The notes under the pieces were generated by a model, which was given only the letters and a program-made list of their open reading frames with translations, searched no databases and was not told the origin of the DNA. 64,000 bases of DNA from Amanita rubescens (Eukaryota > Basidiomycota > Agaricomycetes > Agaricales > Amanitaceae), in contig WION01000073.1 in NCBI GenBank assembly GCA_015039365.1, positions 1-64,000 on the forward strand. Reading direction: 5' to 3'. The first letter of the stretch is position 1, and each line of letters opens with the position of its first letter. Below, piece after piece: positions 23,073-34,330 of the stretch. The translations under genes were made by a program, and so were the position numbers.

Positions 23073-24419
23073 ATGGAATCCTTACAGTTAACAAAGTTGG
23101 CCCCTGTTAAAGGGAGTGGTAGTATCGATGATCCTTTCAGAAATTTGCCAAACGAGTTGCTCAGCCGTATCTTTGCTCTATGCTGTGACTCCCCGCTCCG
23201 GGTGCTCGACCGCCGACTCGAAGTTCCACATCAATACACTATCTCTCAAGTGTGTTCCAGGTGGCGCCAGGTCGCACTAAGCACTGGTGTGCTATGGAGC
23301 AATGTATACATCGAAAAGTATAATGCAAGCCACCCGTACTACCCGCATAGCCCTACGCGTGTACCGGATGTGGGTCGGTCGAGCTGGCGACTATCCATTG
23401 ACCGTATCGATTTACGTTTACTCTTCGCATCCCGGCTTTTACAAAGTCTTTCTGGACTTCATTGTTCCAATTCGGATTAAAAAGCTCGACATTCAGTTGC
23501 CGTTCCATCGTTTGGTGGATTTACCGTCCTTGAGCGTGGAAGAGTTTACGATTGCGGGAATCAACTTCATACGATCGGACGAGGACCGGAAGGCATCTCA
23601 ATTCATGGAAAAAACACGACGCATTCGTACTGGGAATGTTTTAACATCTTCGGAAGTGTGCGAGCCGAAGTTGAAAGAGTTGTTTTTGTCGTGGCACCAG
23701 TTGCGGTCTTTTGAGTGTCACTCTCGCAGTGTGTCCCTTTCAACCTGGCTCAAGGTCTTGCGCCAATCTGAGACGCTTCTGTATCTCGAATGGTGCCATT
23801 TAACCATAGCCGATGCAGGAAGTGGACCACTGGTTGGGGTTTGTATGCCCAATCTGCGTTGCCTCAGCTTGACACTGGTAGATGTGCAACCAGATGTCGT
23901 CATTCCTCTAATTGCGGTTCCCAATATCACCACCCTCGAAATCTCTTTCCAGGAATGACTGGGAGTCTTCTGATGCATATGACGTTATAAAACGGCACTA
24001 CAATTTACAGTCAATTACGTCAAATTTGGTTTCGGGGCCCATTCCCCCTCCGCATTGGACAGATTCTGGCAGACGCGCCTATGATCCATACATTGGGCCT
24101 ACAGTGCGAGCCTATATTGGATACCCAAGATCGGGAGGGGATTGCTAGCGGGCGGTTAGGACGTTGCCTTACGACACTGCGTGTCAATCGTTGCCCCAGC
24201 AACTTAGAAGAATGGCTTGATATGATCGAGACTCGACAAAGGAATGTGAAATCGGCAGTCATGAAAGCGTCGAACTGGCAAGAAATGTTTACGGGGATAA
24301 AATTGGTCGAAATTTGGGACGCACCAAGGGGTGCTAATTGGGACTATGAGGAAAGAATGACCGCTCTGGAGGCACTTGGTACCACTCTCAAATTCATTGA
24401 CCTGATCCCGTGGCCTTGA
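23073..24419 (+). pseudogene. F-box protein, copy 1, three frame breaks
   Basis: It is close to the intact copy at 30438-31802. The F-box is readable (LPNELLSRIFALCCDSPLRV followed by SQVCSRWRQVAL). Relative to the other copies there are three one-base gains, at about 23351, 23953 and 24009, each followed by open sequence in the next frame, so the three together restore the original frame for the C-terminal third. As sequenced it would give only an F-box fragment. F-box proteins recruit substrates to SCF ubiquitin ligases through Skp1. Confidence 0.85.
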
Positions 24420-25565
24420 TACACAAAACCTTGTTACATCAGCGCTTTTTGGCGTGATCGAAGCGATACTGTCTGGTAAGAGTATGATTTGAAAGCACGG
24501 CGTGCCAGGTTTTCGTCAGCTCCCCCCGCTGTCTCGGGCCCTGGCGTCCCACGAGTAGGGCACCAGAATTCAAATGACGCGAGCCCAGTCCGTACCCACG
24601 AATCGGGTCGCGCGCCCTGCTCAAATAAGGAAAGAGCACCAGCCTCGAGCACCAGCTGTTAATTGCAGGTGTTTTATGTATAACTGCATCCTGTAAGTAG
24701 CAGTGTTTATATATCAGAGTTGTGGTAGTATAACAAGCATTTATATATCAATATAGCAGGATCAGATGGCCGCGCTGCATGGTTGGGTGTTCATTAAACA
24801 AGATGTCATTATTTCCGATTTACAAGATATATTTGAGGGTACAGTAAATTTACGACCTGACGAATTTTGCTGCGGGCCTGCTATGCCTCATTACGCCTTG
24901 CGTTGCCATCCTCTCGCTCTCGAGTTCCCGCCTCTGAGCGCGAGCGAGCGATCTATCAATGTATTTTTGGGCTTTCCACATGGGTGCATACGAGCCTTGC
25001 TAGCCTGCCTGGAGTTTATGACGTGAACAAGAGCGTTCTGACCGTCCGCGATCTTCAAGAACAACAAAGGTCAACTGGTGGGGAGGTTGAAAAGAAATGC
25101 ACCTGAGGACAATGTCTTTGGATTCTGTTTTCCGTTTTCCGTTTTCTTTAGCTTTTGGCAGTCGTCGATTTGGACGCCTCTTCTAGTTGGGCATGTTGAG
25201 AAGCAAACGCAGGTGATCTATTCAGCAAGGTATTGAACCAAACCGATCACGACTCGCGAAATCGATAGATGACGTTGCTTGATGCCAAGTAATGTTGAGT
25301 GGGAGGTGGGTAGCGTTGTTAGCCGCTGGATCACTGTTGCTTGGGATGTTGATTCAATTTGCAGGTTTCATAGACGGTGCCACTGCATAAAATGGCCGCA
25401 TCTCCCTCGTCAAACCCCAGCTAGTCTCCATACTGCGTTCTCAGAGCTGGTCTCTACAGAATTGCCACGTCACATCCGCCTCGATAAACTTCAAATTCAC
25501 TTTCTATCAGCCACTGTTCACTCAGTAGTAGTAAGTGACTAAACCCACTATCCAACACGTTGCTC
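24420..25565. other. Intergenic
   Basis: More than 1.1 kb without a supported gene. Short open frames lack recognisable motifs. A duplicated word TTCCGTTTTCCGTTTTC occurs near 25127-25145. Confidence 0.4.
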
Positions 25566-26026
25566 ATGTTCATTGTGAAGATGCTATTCTGGTACTCCCT
25601 CCTGTTTTTTGCACTTGGTGCCTCGGTCGTGGCACTTCCTGTTTCTCCGCCAACATTTCATCTTTCCCGGAGAGGCGCCGACGAGTCCAAACTCAACGGC
25701 TATTGGCAAGGCGTTAGTGATCACTTCTCTTTCAATCTCAACCCATATTAACCATCACCAGACCGACCGCCATTTAAAACGCATCATATATATCGAGGAC
25801 AATCAAATTATGAAGGCCGTTCCGCCATTCAGCAAGGAACCGGGTAAGGATCTTGAGCATGACGCCCCTTGGGAATGGGCAACGAAGGAATCCGTCGCAG
25901 TGAGTGGTTCACCGCAATTTTAAGTCTAGCTTTTGACATGTGATGGGCTTTTTGTAGGAATCGCATCTTCCTAGAGAAACGATGGCAGAAATTCCCGCCG
26001 TCCGTGCCAGGGTCACGTCGAGCTAA
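25566..26026 (+). CDS. Small secreted protein of unknown function (predicted)
   Basis: Three phase-0 exons, 25566-25712, 25762-25899 and 25958-26026, with GT-AG introns of 49 and 58 nt, give 117 aa. The start MFIVKMLFWYSLLFFALGAS is a textbook hydrophobic signal peptide, probably cleaved after the AVAL-like region (VVALP), followed by a dibasic LSRR that could be a Kex2-type processing site. The rest is hydrophilic (EDNQIMKAVPPFSKEPGKD, APWEWATKESVA) without Cys residues or a known domain. I do not recognise a family. Support comes from the coherent exon chain and codon-level openness; it could still be chance. Confidence 0.5.
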
Positions 26027-27994
26027 CGAGAGGTTAGTAATCGGGCAGGGTAAAGATGGACTTTACCCAGCGTGGTGGGCACCGGATGCAGTTGCAAAAT
26101 CAGAGAGTCGCTTTCATACGAAGTTGAATACTCAACGGACGATGCCATTGATAAGAATAAAGGTTTCCTCAAACAATTTCCGCCTAGTCATCATAGTCAA
26201 TAATCGTAAAATGTTACAAACATTGTATCTGTAGTGTGATAATCTGTCCTCTCTATCTATTTGGGTATCTCCTATGCTGATCTGCACAATCGTTTCTGCT
26301 ACGAAGAAGGATTATGATGAAAAGCACCAGTTTGTTCGTTTATAGGATGGTTGCCCTGCGTATCGATTCAACTCTTGCTATCCCAATATGGATGCCTTCT
26401 GTGGCAGCGTTGCTGCATTTCGCTGGGCCTTGAGAGACCCGGCAATGTCTCTCCTAATCGTGAGCGTTCGGTGAAGCACTTGCGTGGCTTTATTGCAATT
26501 TGTTGGGCGGGTCATCTGGATCCCGTTGCGACCTGCAGAAGTACGTCATCAGGGTATGTTACATACGCAAAGACAGTGCAAGCTCCCGTCTACCGCCTCC
26601 TCCAAGGGTTCCTCCCGTTTTGATGGACTTGCCTTGACGTAAGTTATTGCATAGGGATGGGAGGAGGATCTAGATCTCCTCGGGCGCGACCAAATTCGTC
26701 TGCATATGTGATCGTTCCGCGCCCCCTTTCCAGGCTACCCTTCAAAATACACGCTTCATAGAGCTGTGCTGAGAAGCAAACCGGGTTTGAATCCCCCGAG
26801 TTCGGTCACTGTAGATCGCTGCAGGTATACTAGATGCACATAGAAGCATACCGATCAGCAAGGTGCAGCGGACTCGGACACATGGATATCTAATGATGAT
26901 AGTGATACTAACGAACTGAATCATTTTACAAGCGGGTTTGCCGCCATCGTTCTGGTCTAAACGGTATTAGAATAAAGTAGTGCACAAAAGTAGGACAATC
27001 ACACGTTTGGAATCATGTGTTGCCGCCGACGTGCATATAGGCCTTCGCAGTGTCCAAGTTGGTCAAGGCTGATGTTCCTACGCCTGGCAGAAAGGATGGT
27101 ATCAAATACCGGACTAGTCGTTCAACCAAACAATGACTCACCTATGCACATTCTCCCATCGATATACCCTAATTTCTCTCTGATTGTACTAGCTCCGTTG
27201 AGACTTGAGACGTCGAGAGAGTCTTTTGAATGTTGGGGGGATGATCATACGATCGAGGCCTTGCCATGTGGGTCTGAAAGGAGGTTGTACGATCTTGATT
27301 CACATTCAAAATCAGAATTTGCAGCTTAGGTACCGGATATTGTCAGCTTCGAAGGTGAAACAACATGAAATACGAGACTTGATACTTAGTCTCGAAACCA
27401 TCTGTATGGCTCCTTCCCATCCCCGATCTTTCTTACTATTCGTTGCACGCGCGATGAGCTGAACACGCGACGAGCTGAACACACGGATTCAGGTCACGGC
27501 GCGGTGACCTTGGTACATTAGGTTGAGAAACTAAGGCCGGGTATGCCGTGAGTCAGAAAGCCAGTCACGCCGTTGAGTGCGTGAGCACAGGTGCGAGAAA
27601 TTCAGCGAACACCTGGTACTCACCTAGTAGGCCCAATGATTGCCCTCGCGCCTTCTCTTCTTATCATCTCTTCCCTCTTTCGTGGAATGAAACAGTCATC
27701 TTTCGTGGAACGAAACAGTCATCTTTCGCCGTCTCCAAGTCGACTCTTACCAGACTTCAACCACGCGAAAAGAAAGAAAAACTTAGAACCGACCATACGG
27801 GCGTCATCTTATATCAGAACACAGTTCATTGACCACACAGTCCAACAATCTAAAAGCACAGAGCTACCAAGATTCAAGATCCATCAACTCCCCAAGATTC
27901 ACGCCGGAGGAGGGCTGAAATGGTTTTGAACCGAGCCATAACTATTAATTTCATCTTAGCATAAACACCAGCACGACTTGATCGGAAAAAAAGC
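26027..27994. other. Gene-poor interval with short tandem repeats
   Basis: No gene is supported in about 2 kb. Short direct repeats: a 16-bp unit GACGAGCTGAACACAC-like twice at about 27451-27483, and a 23-bp unit CTTTCGTGGAAYGAAACAGTCAT twice with a partial third copy at 27677-27731. Confidence 0.5.
27677..27731. repeat. 23-bp tandem repeat
   Basis: Units at 27677-27699 and 27700-27722 differ at one position, followed by the first bases of a third unit. Confidence 0.75.
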
Positions 27995-30146
27995 TTACCC
28001 TTGGATACACTGTTTCCCTAACGCAACGCTTCCACTCCGCATATAACAAATCTTGGCTTGCTGACACTGCGCCGTGCTACAGCTAGGACTCTTGATGCTA
28101 GACTTTCCTTGCAGGTGGTTCTGCAGCGTGACCAGCGTAATGTTGTTCTCCATCGCAGCGGTCACTTGATACCAGAATGTCGCGTTCAAAGGCGCGTCCG
28201 CAGGCCAGGACGCAGCGGGGCCGTATATATCTCGCGTCGAGTATTCCAAGTTGAACACAGGTCCAGTTTTATTGAGCGCCGGAAAACTAGAGACGTCGCT
28301 ATAAAAGGTATAAGCTTCATAAATGTTGAAGTCGCCAGTGTCCACTTCGTAGAGGCGGTATCCGCTGTTGAGGTTGGTCAAAGGGGTGATGCTTGGTCCG
28401 ATCCAACCAGTGGTCAAAGCTGTGTCGGCGCTTTGGACGGTCGCGTTGTTGGCAAAATAGATCATGAATTGATCTTCGTGAGTGTGGCCAAAGAATATGT
28501 TGGCGATAACGTGGGGAGAGTATCGATCGACGATCTGGTAGAAGAGGTTCGTGGGGTCGGGTAGAGGGTTGGATCCATCCCAGCCGCTAAGAACGTGGCC
28601 GATAATCCAAACACGTTCTCCTGCGTCTTCGGCCTTTTGAAGCTCGTCGATCATGAATTTGAACACGCCCGAGTTGTCGGGGTTGGTTGAGTTGATGAAA
28701 GTGAAGTAGTTTGCCCCGTACCAGAAATCTTATAGTTCATGAGCGGTCATCTCGCAGTTTCCGCTTGGGGAGTGACTTACCGGTATTCCACGAGATGATG
28801 CGGAGCCCGTAGTTGGTCTTGATCGAATATCCACCGTAGTGGGTCATCGCTTGTTTGGCAGTCTTGTCATCAATCCAACCTTCGTGCTTCCAGAGGCCCG
28901 CGACGTGATTGTAATTCCAACTCTGTTGCTGACCCAGAGGTCCAGGGAGACTGTGTGGAGCATCAATGGCTTCTGGATTGCTTGTCATGATTACCTAAAG
29001 CAGCAAAGACAGGGCCTGTAAGGAACGTCTTCAGCATGCCGTAGATGCTTGTCTCTTCGTATTCAACATAGAGACGGGACAATTCCGACTGACTCTCGTG
29101 CGACACAAGGTCACCGGTATAGATGGTCCATGCGAACGGTTCCTGCTTTCCCAGTCCCGGTCAGAGGACCCACGGATTGGAGAGCGGCCAACGCCAAATC
29201 ATACGGAGTATCGCAGAAGAACGAGCCATAGGCTGGAGCAGGAAGAAGGGGTGTCTGCGGAGAGTTGACATTGAAGTTGTTCGCACGGCAGCAAAGGCTA
29301 GACGAACAGTTGCCTTCGGATCCGACGGAGTACCGGGGGTCTAGATGTAAATCTGACAGATGCAAGACCTTGACTCGCTTTCCGCTGGCTCTGGGAACCG
29401 CGGCGTTCTCTGGCTTCGGCTTCGGAAAGAGGTTGCTGGTGTCGAGTGGGCTTGTTACCGGCTCCGGGCAAAAGCTGCCGATGGCACTGACAGATATATT
29501 GCCCATCTAAGCCTTGCACGTCAGCAAAGTAGAGTACGGTCGTCCAAATAGCTCCAGAGTTGGTCGCGTTGAACTTGTTTTCGCAAGATGTATTAGAGGC
29601 GAACTGGGTAGATTTACATAGGGAAACCATGGCATCCGGAACCAACGACGGCGCCAACTGAACGGCCAGTTGAGCTGCGGCCAAGGCGTTTTGACACCGG
29701 GTACAGGTGCTAGAACCGTCGTTTGCTTTGAGCACCTTGGTCACGTTCGCGATGCCTTCTTGAATCACGGCTTGGGCCTGCTGTTGAGTCAAATGCTCCT
29801 TGGGTTCGGGGTAGTAAACCGGATCATGGTTCTCAGTTGGAATCGTGTTGGGATCCGTCAGGTCGGCCGGGAATGTCGATTTGAGAACAGGATCATAGAT
29901 CGCGGGCTGGGGTTCTGCCGTTGGGGTCGCAGGCGAGAAATAGTAGGACCTGTGTCCAATCATTGTTAAATATCATATACCATAGATCGAAGGGGATGTA
30001 TTGGCGACAATGCTTACGTGAAAGCGCTAGTAGGAAAGCCAGCTGGAGCCACGTATGAAGACGCGCCTGGAACGGAATTAGGCTGTAGTGATTGGAGTTT
30101 GAGGGATTCCAAGCGCCAGCCAGGCGTGCAGATACGACAGGCGCAT
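27995..30146 (-). pseudogene. Acid sphingomyelinase-like phosphodiesterase, frame broken
   Basis: Calcineurin-like phosphodiesterase of the acid sphingomyelinase type, with a Cys-rich saposin-like N-terminal region (CTRCQNALAAAQLAV...CKSTQFASNTSC) and metal-binding motifs LSDLHLDPRYS, IYTGD, GNHD, IIGHVLSG and FFGHTHEDQF. The C-terminus CYMRSGSVALGKQC matches the family. Introns at about 28671-28725 and 29950-30016 splice cleanly. Three one-base gains break the frame: near 29489 (checked against the second copy at 63.2 kb, which reads through), 29139 and 28985. The N-terminal signal region also does not read through. The intact enzyme would be secreted or vacuolar and cleave phosphodiesters such as sphingomyelin. 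It is either a recent pseudogene or affected by sequence errors. Confidence 0.82.
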
Positions 30147-31880
30147 GTCAGGAATGCACCTGAAGAAATTGGGGACAGATAAACTTCTCACGACCGGCAC
30201 TTGGCAACATGGCGTCTGAACGCGCTCAGGAAGGCGATCCCTGAACGCACGTGTGTATTAGGCTTACGTATTTCCAAAAATAACCTACGTAGTCAAAATG
30301 CCACGAAAACATTCCGAGGGTCAGGTAAACGCTACGAGCAGATTATCCGCATTTCATCTCGCGGCATTCTACTCTCATTCCCTTTTTTCTCTCAAACGAA
30401 TCAGGCCATAATCAGACATGCCTGTTATTAACAGGTTTTATGTATAAGACCACGGGATAGGCTGGTGAACGAATTCGAGAGTGGTACCAAGTGCGTTCAG
30501 AGTGGTCACTCTTTCCTGATAGTCGCAATCAGCACTCCATGGCGAGTCCCAAATTTCGACCGATTTTATCCCCGTAAATATTTCTTGCCAGTTCGACGCT
30601 TTCATGACCATCGATTTCACATTCTTTTGTCGAGTCTCTATCATATCAAGCCATTCTCCTGCGCGTAAGCCAGTGTTCATATATAGTGTCGTAAGGCAAC
30701 GTCCTAACCGCCCGCTCGCAATACCCTCCCGAGCTTCGGTATCCAATATAGGCTCGCACTGTAGGCCCAATGTATGGATCATAGGCGCGTCTGCCAGAAT
30801 CTGTGCAATGCGGACGGGAAATCCCGCGCCCCAAAACCGAATTTGATGCAATTGACGTAAATTGTAATGCCGTTTTATAACATCATATGCATCAGAAGAC
30901 TCCCAGTCATTCTGGAAAGAGATTTCGAGGGTGGTGATATTGGGAACTGTAATTAAAGGAATGACGATATCTGGTTGCACATCTAGCAGTTTCAAGCTGA
31001 GCCAATGCAGATTGGGCATACAAACCCCAACCAGTGGTCCACTTCCTGCATTGGCTATGGTCAAATGGCACCATTCGAGATACTGAACCGTCCCAGATTG
31101 GCCCAAGACATTCAGCCAGGCTGAGAGGGACACGCTGCGAGAGTCACACTCAAAAGACCGCAACTGGTGCCACGACAAAAACAACTCTTTCAACTCCGGC
31201 TCGCACTCTTCCGGAGGTGTTAACAAACTCCTAATATGAATGCGTCGTGTTTTTTTCATGAATTGAGATGCCTTCAGGTCCTCGTCCGCCTGTAGGAAGA
31301 CGATGTCCGCAATCGTAAACTCTTCCACGCTTAAGGACGGTAAATTCACCAAACGAAGGAACGGCAACCTAATGTCGAGCTTTTTAATCCGAATTGGAAC
31401 AATGAAGTCCAGAAAGACTTTGCGAAAGCCGGGATGCGAAGAAGAATAGTAAATCGATATGGTCAATGGATAGTCGCCAGCTCGACCGACCCACATCTGG
31501 TACACGCGTAGGCTATGCGGGTAGTATGGGTGGTTTGCATGAAACTTTTCGACGTGAACATTGCTCCATAGCACACCAGTGCTTAGTGCGACCTGGCGCC
31601 ACCTCGAACACACTTGAGAGATAGTTTGTTGGTGTGGAACTTCGAGTCGGACGTCGAGCACCCGGAGTGGGGAGTTACAGCATAGAACAAAGATACGGCT
31701 GAGCAACTCGTTTGGCAAGTTTCTGAAAGGATCATCGGTACTATCACTCCCTTTAACAGGGGCCAACTTTGCCCTTTCAGTGGTTAACTCTAAGGATCCC
31801 ATGAGTCTAACCAGATATCAGTGTGCGTGAGTATACATGTCATTTAATACAATACAGCCCCACTCACCTAGCGAGTATGC
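29480..31880 (-). repeat. Inverted segmental duplication, left arm (5' part of phosphodiesterase + F-box)
   Basis: The block containing the F-box copy at 30438-31802, its 3' spacer and the 5' part of the phosphodiesterase is repeated in inverse orientation at about 61075-63293. Noncoding spacer is also shared (for example GAATGCCGCGAGATGAAATGCGG and GTTCAGACGCCATGTTGCCA), so this is a DNA segment duplication, not just related genes. Confidence 0.85.
30438..31802 (-). CDS. F-box protein, copy 2 (intact)
   Basis: A single coding exon of 454 aa from the ATG at 31800-31802, preceded by the conserved 57-61 nt 5' UTR intron (31807-31867). The F-box occupies about residues 25-65 (FRNLPNELLSRIFVLCCNS...QVCSRWRQVAL). 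The remainder contains leucine-spaced segments (LEWCHLTIANAGSG, MPNLHWLSLKLLDVQPD, VIPLITVPNITTLEIS) typical of the degenerate leucine-rich substrate-recognition part of Agaricomycete F-box proteins. It would bind Skp1 and present an unknown target to the SCF ubiquitin ligase. This is the best-preserved of five copies and serves as the reference for the frame breaks in copies 1, 3 and 5. Confidence 0.9.
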   Translation of the reverse strand: MGSLELTTERAKLAPVKGSDSTDDPFRNLPNELLSRIFVLCCNSPLRVLDVRLEVPHQQTISQVCSRWRQVALSTGVLWSNVHVEKFHANHPYYPHSLRVYQMWVGRAGDYPLTISIYYSSSHPGFRKVFLDFIVPIRIKKLDIRLPFLRLVNLPSLSVEEFTIADIVFLQADEDLKASQFMKKTRRIHIRSLLTPPEECEPELKELFLSWHQLRSFECDSRSVSLSAWLNVLGQSGTVQYLEWCHLTIANAGSGPLVGVCMPNLHWLSLKLLDVQPDIVIPLITVPNITTLEISFQNDWESSDAYDVIKRHYNLRQLHQIRFWGAGFPVRIAQILADAPMIHTLGLQCEPILDTEAREGIASGRLGRCLTTLYMNTGLRAGEWLDMIETRQKNVKSMVMKASNWQEIFTGIKSVEIWDSPWSADCDYQERVTTLNALGTTLEFVHQPIPWSYT

Positions 31881-32208
31881 TATGGACGGTCGAATGCAAC
31901 TCGACAGGTGATAGTAACCATTCGGACGTCGTGACGCGTGACGTGACGCGGAGTACCAGCAACAGACCCCTATCTCGCTCCAATCTCATGATCAAGGCAA
32001 ATTCAGAACACGTGTCGACATACACCAAAAACTATTTATCGCGGTAAAAATCCCGTACTCTCACACCTTCGCGGCATGTTGCAAGAGCCTTTAAGTCTGA
32101 GAATAGCAGGTTTTGTGCTGAACGAGCGAGAGCATTAGAAGTCAAAACATTCCGACTTCTTATTCATCCCGTTCCATCGATCGAACACGACAGTGGTACC
32201 AAGTGCCT
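31868..32208. other. Spacer between F-box copies 2 and 3
   Basis: No gene is supported; contains upstream sequence of copy 2 and downstream sequence of copy 3. Confidence 0.4.
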
Positions 32209-33510
32209 TCAGAGCAGCCACTCTTTCTTATAGTCTTCATCAGCACTCCATGGCGAGTCCCAAATTTCGACCGATTTTATCCCCGTAAACATTTCTTGCC
32301 AGTTCAACGCTTTCGTGACTGCCGATTTCGCATTCCTTTGTCGAGTCTCGATCATATCAAGCCATTCTCCTACGTCGCTAGGGAAACGATTGACACACAG
32401 TGTCGTAAGGCAACGTCCTAACCCCCCGCTCGCAATACCTTCCCGAGCTTCGGTATCCAGTATAGGTATGCCCAGGCCATTTAATGTACGGATCATAGGC
32501 GCGTCTGCCAGAATTTGTCCCATGCGGAGGGGGAATTGCGCGCCCCGAAACCAAATATGATGTAATTGATGTAGATTGTAGTGCCGTTTTAGAATATTAT
32601 ATGCATCAGAAGACTCCCAGCCATCCTGAAAAGAGATTTCAAGGGTAGTGATATTGGGCACCGCAATTAGAGGGATTACGATATCGGGTTGCACGTCTAG
32701 CAGTGTCAAGCTGAGGCAACGCAGATTGGGCATACAAACCCCAACCAGTGGTCCACTTCCGGTCCTGGATATGGTCAAATGGCACCGTTCGAGATACTGA
32801 AACGTTCCAGATTGGCATGAGACATTAAGCCAGGTTGAAAGGGACACTCCAAAAGGGCGATACTCAAAGGACCGCAATTGGTGCCCCGACAAAAACAACT
32901 TCGGCTCGCACTCTTCCGAAGCTGCCCAAATACAAATGTGTCGTGTTTTGTCCATGAATGGAAGTATCTTCAGGTCCCCGTCCTTCAGGTCGTCCGCCCC
33001 TATTGCGGTTATAATTGCAAACTCGTCCACGTCCAAGGGCGGTAAATCCATCAAATGATGGTACGACAACCTAATAACGTTGAGCCTTTTAATCCGAATT
33101 GGAACAATGAATTCCGAAAACATAAATTCGGAGAAGCCAGGAATTACAGCGGAAATGTGAACCGATACGGTCAATGGATAGTCGCCTGCTCGACCAACCC
33201 ACATCCGGTACGCGTCTCGGGTATCCGCGTAGTACGAGTCGCTTATATCAACTTTATGGACGTGAACATTGCTCCATAGCGCACCGGTGCTTAGTGCGAC
33301 CTGGCGCCACCTGGAACACACTTGAGGGATGGTATGTTGATCATGTGGAACTATGAATGGGCCATTGGCCACCCGGAGTGGGGAGTCACAGCATAGAACA
33401 AAAATGCGGCTGAGCAACTCGTTTGGAAAGTTTGTGAAGGGATCATCGATACTACCGCTTTCGTTAGCAGGGGCCAACTTTTCCCTCCTAGATAACTGTA
33501 AGGAATCCAT
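32209..33510 (-). CDS. F-box protein, copy 3, shifted C-terminus
   Basis: Single exon, 433 aa from ATG 33508-33510 (MDSLQLSRREKLAP), preceded by the conserved 5' UTR intron at 33515-33570. The F-box NFPNELLSRIFVLCCDS and QVCSRWRQVALS are intact, as are the LRR-like blocks. A one-base loss near 32228, within an A/G run, replaces the last ~20 residues of the family (ERVAALKALGTT-like in other copies) with KKEWLL and an earlier stop. Because only the extreme C-terminus is affected, the protein may still be made. Copies 2 and 3 lie in the same direction about 400 bp apart, consistent with tandem duplication. Confidence 0.82.
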   Translation of the reverse strand: MDSLQLSRREKLAPANESGSIDDPFTNFPNELLSRIFVLCCDSPLRVANGPFIVPHDQHTIPQVCSRWRQVALSTGALWSNVHVHKVDISDSYYADTRDAYRMWVGRAGDYPLTVSVHISAVIPGFSEFMFSEFIVPIRIKRLNVIRLSYHHLMDLPPLDVDEFAIITAIGADDLKDGDLKILPFMDKTRHICIWAASEECEPKLFLSGHQLRSFEYRPFGVSLSTWLNVSCQSGTFQYLERCHLTISRTGSGPLVGVCMPNLRCLSLTLLDVQPDIVIPLIAVPNITTLEISFQDGWESSDAYNILKRHYNLHQLHHIWFRGAQFPLRMGQILADAPMIRTLNGLGIPILDTEAREGIASGGLGRCLTTLCVNRFPSDVGEWLDMIETRQRNAKSAVTKALNWQEMFTGIKSVEIWDSPWSADEDYKKEWLL

Positions 33511-33570
33511 GAGTCTAATCACTGGATATTGTACGTGAGTATACGTATCATCCGATTCTGCTCTACTCAC

Positions 33571-34330
33571 CTAACGAGTATGTTATGGACGGTCGAAAGG
33601 GTCTGGTAGGAGAGGGTTGGGTGCCAAGTGCCAGTGTGGGAAACCCGCGGCGACGTTTCCGGCCGTGCATGAGTCAACTCCGCCGCCATCCTCTGGCCCT
33701 TCAGCCGCTCCGGATACATTGACGTAATCACAGCACTGGAAATCAAAATCATGGCAGGCGATCTGGGTAGTTGTTGTTCCGAAAGAGCATCTTCACCAAT
33801 GTGGATGGTCAGCCCTTGAGCGGATCTGCGTTCATTCATGGCGCACTCGGCACGGTTGGACCAACGTGAAAAGAGGTGTTCACATCGTGCCGAGTTGCAT
33901 CTGCAGATACTGCTCTTGCACCCTGCCAAAAGTTGAGGATCAAGAAGCACGAGGGTAGGTCTTCTCAAGTTCTCGGGAATGGTTTTGGCAAAGGGTTTGC
34001 GACCGCCACCATCTCCTCTCAGCCTCGCCACCTTCATCATCATGCATCAGTCCCGACAACGTGGAGGTTCCTGGAGTGGCACGGAATTCATCGTCACCGC
34101 CATTCACGGCGGTTCACGCGGGATCATGACGGGCCACGGTGGGTCGCGGTCATTGTGATGTTTATATAATACATTTTATCCGATATGTAATCCTAGCCTA
34201 AATTGTGCGAGATATGGAGATTGAATGTCAAAAGTTGAACTGTAGATGATACAACCTATCTTCGCCGTTCGGTAACAAACGGAATTCCGCCGTCATCTCG
34301 TGGTATTATGTTCTCGGTCCCTTTTTTCTC
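33571..34330. other. Spacer between F-box copies 3 and 4
   Basis: No convincing gene. A 158-codon minus-strand open frame at 33567-34043 has no recognisable domain and overlaps the region expected to be the copy 3 promoter, so I do not call it. The terminal GAGAGAAAAAAGGGA-type word (near 34320-34336) is shared with the 3' flanks of F-box copies 2 and 5. Confidence 0.4.

Noticed and set aside
26765..26815. GGGTTTGAATCCC word resembling a tRNA T-arm
   Set aside because: No acceptor, D or anticodon stems can be formed around it.
28058..28564. 168-codon plus-strand open frame
   Set aside because: It is the antisense shadow of the phosphodiesterase C-terminal exon.
33567..34043. 158-codon minus-strand open frame
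   Set aside because: No recognisable domain, composition not protein-like, and it overlaps the upstream region of F-box copy 3.
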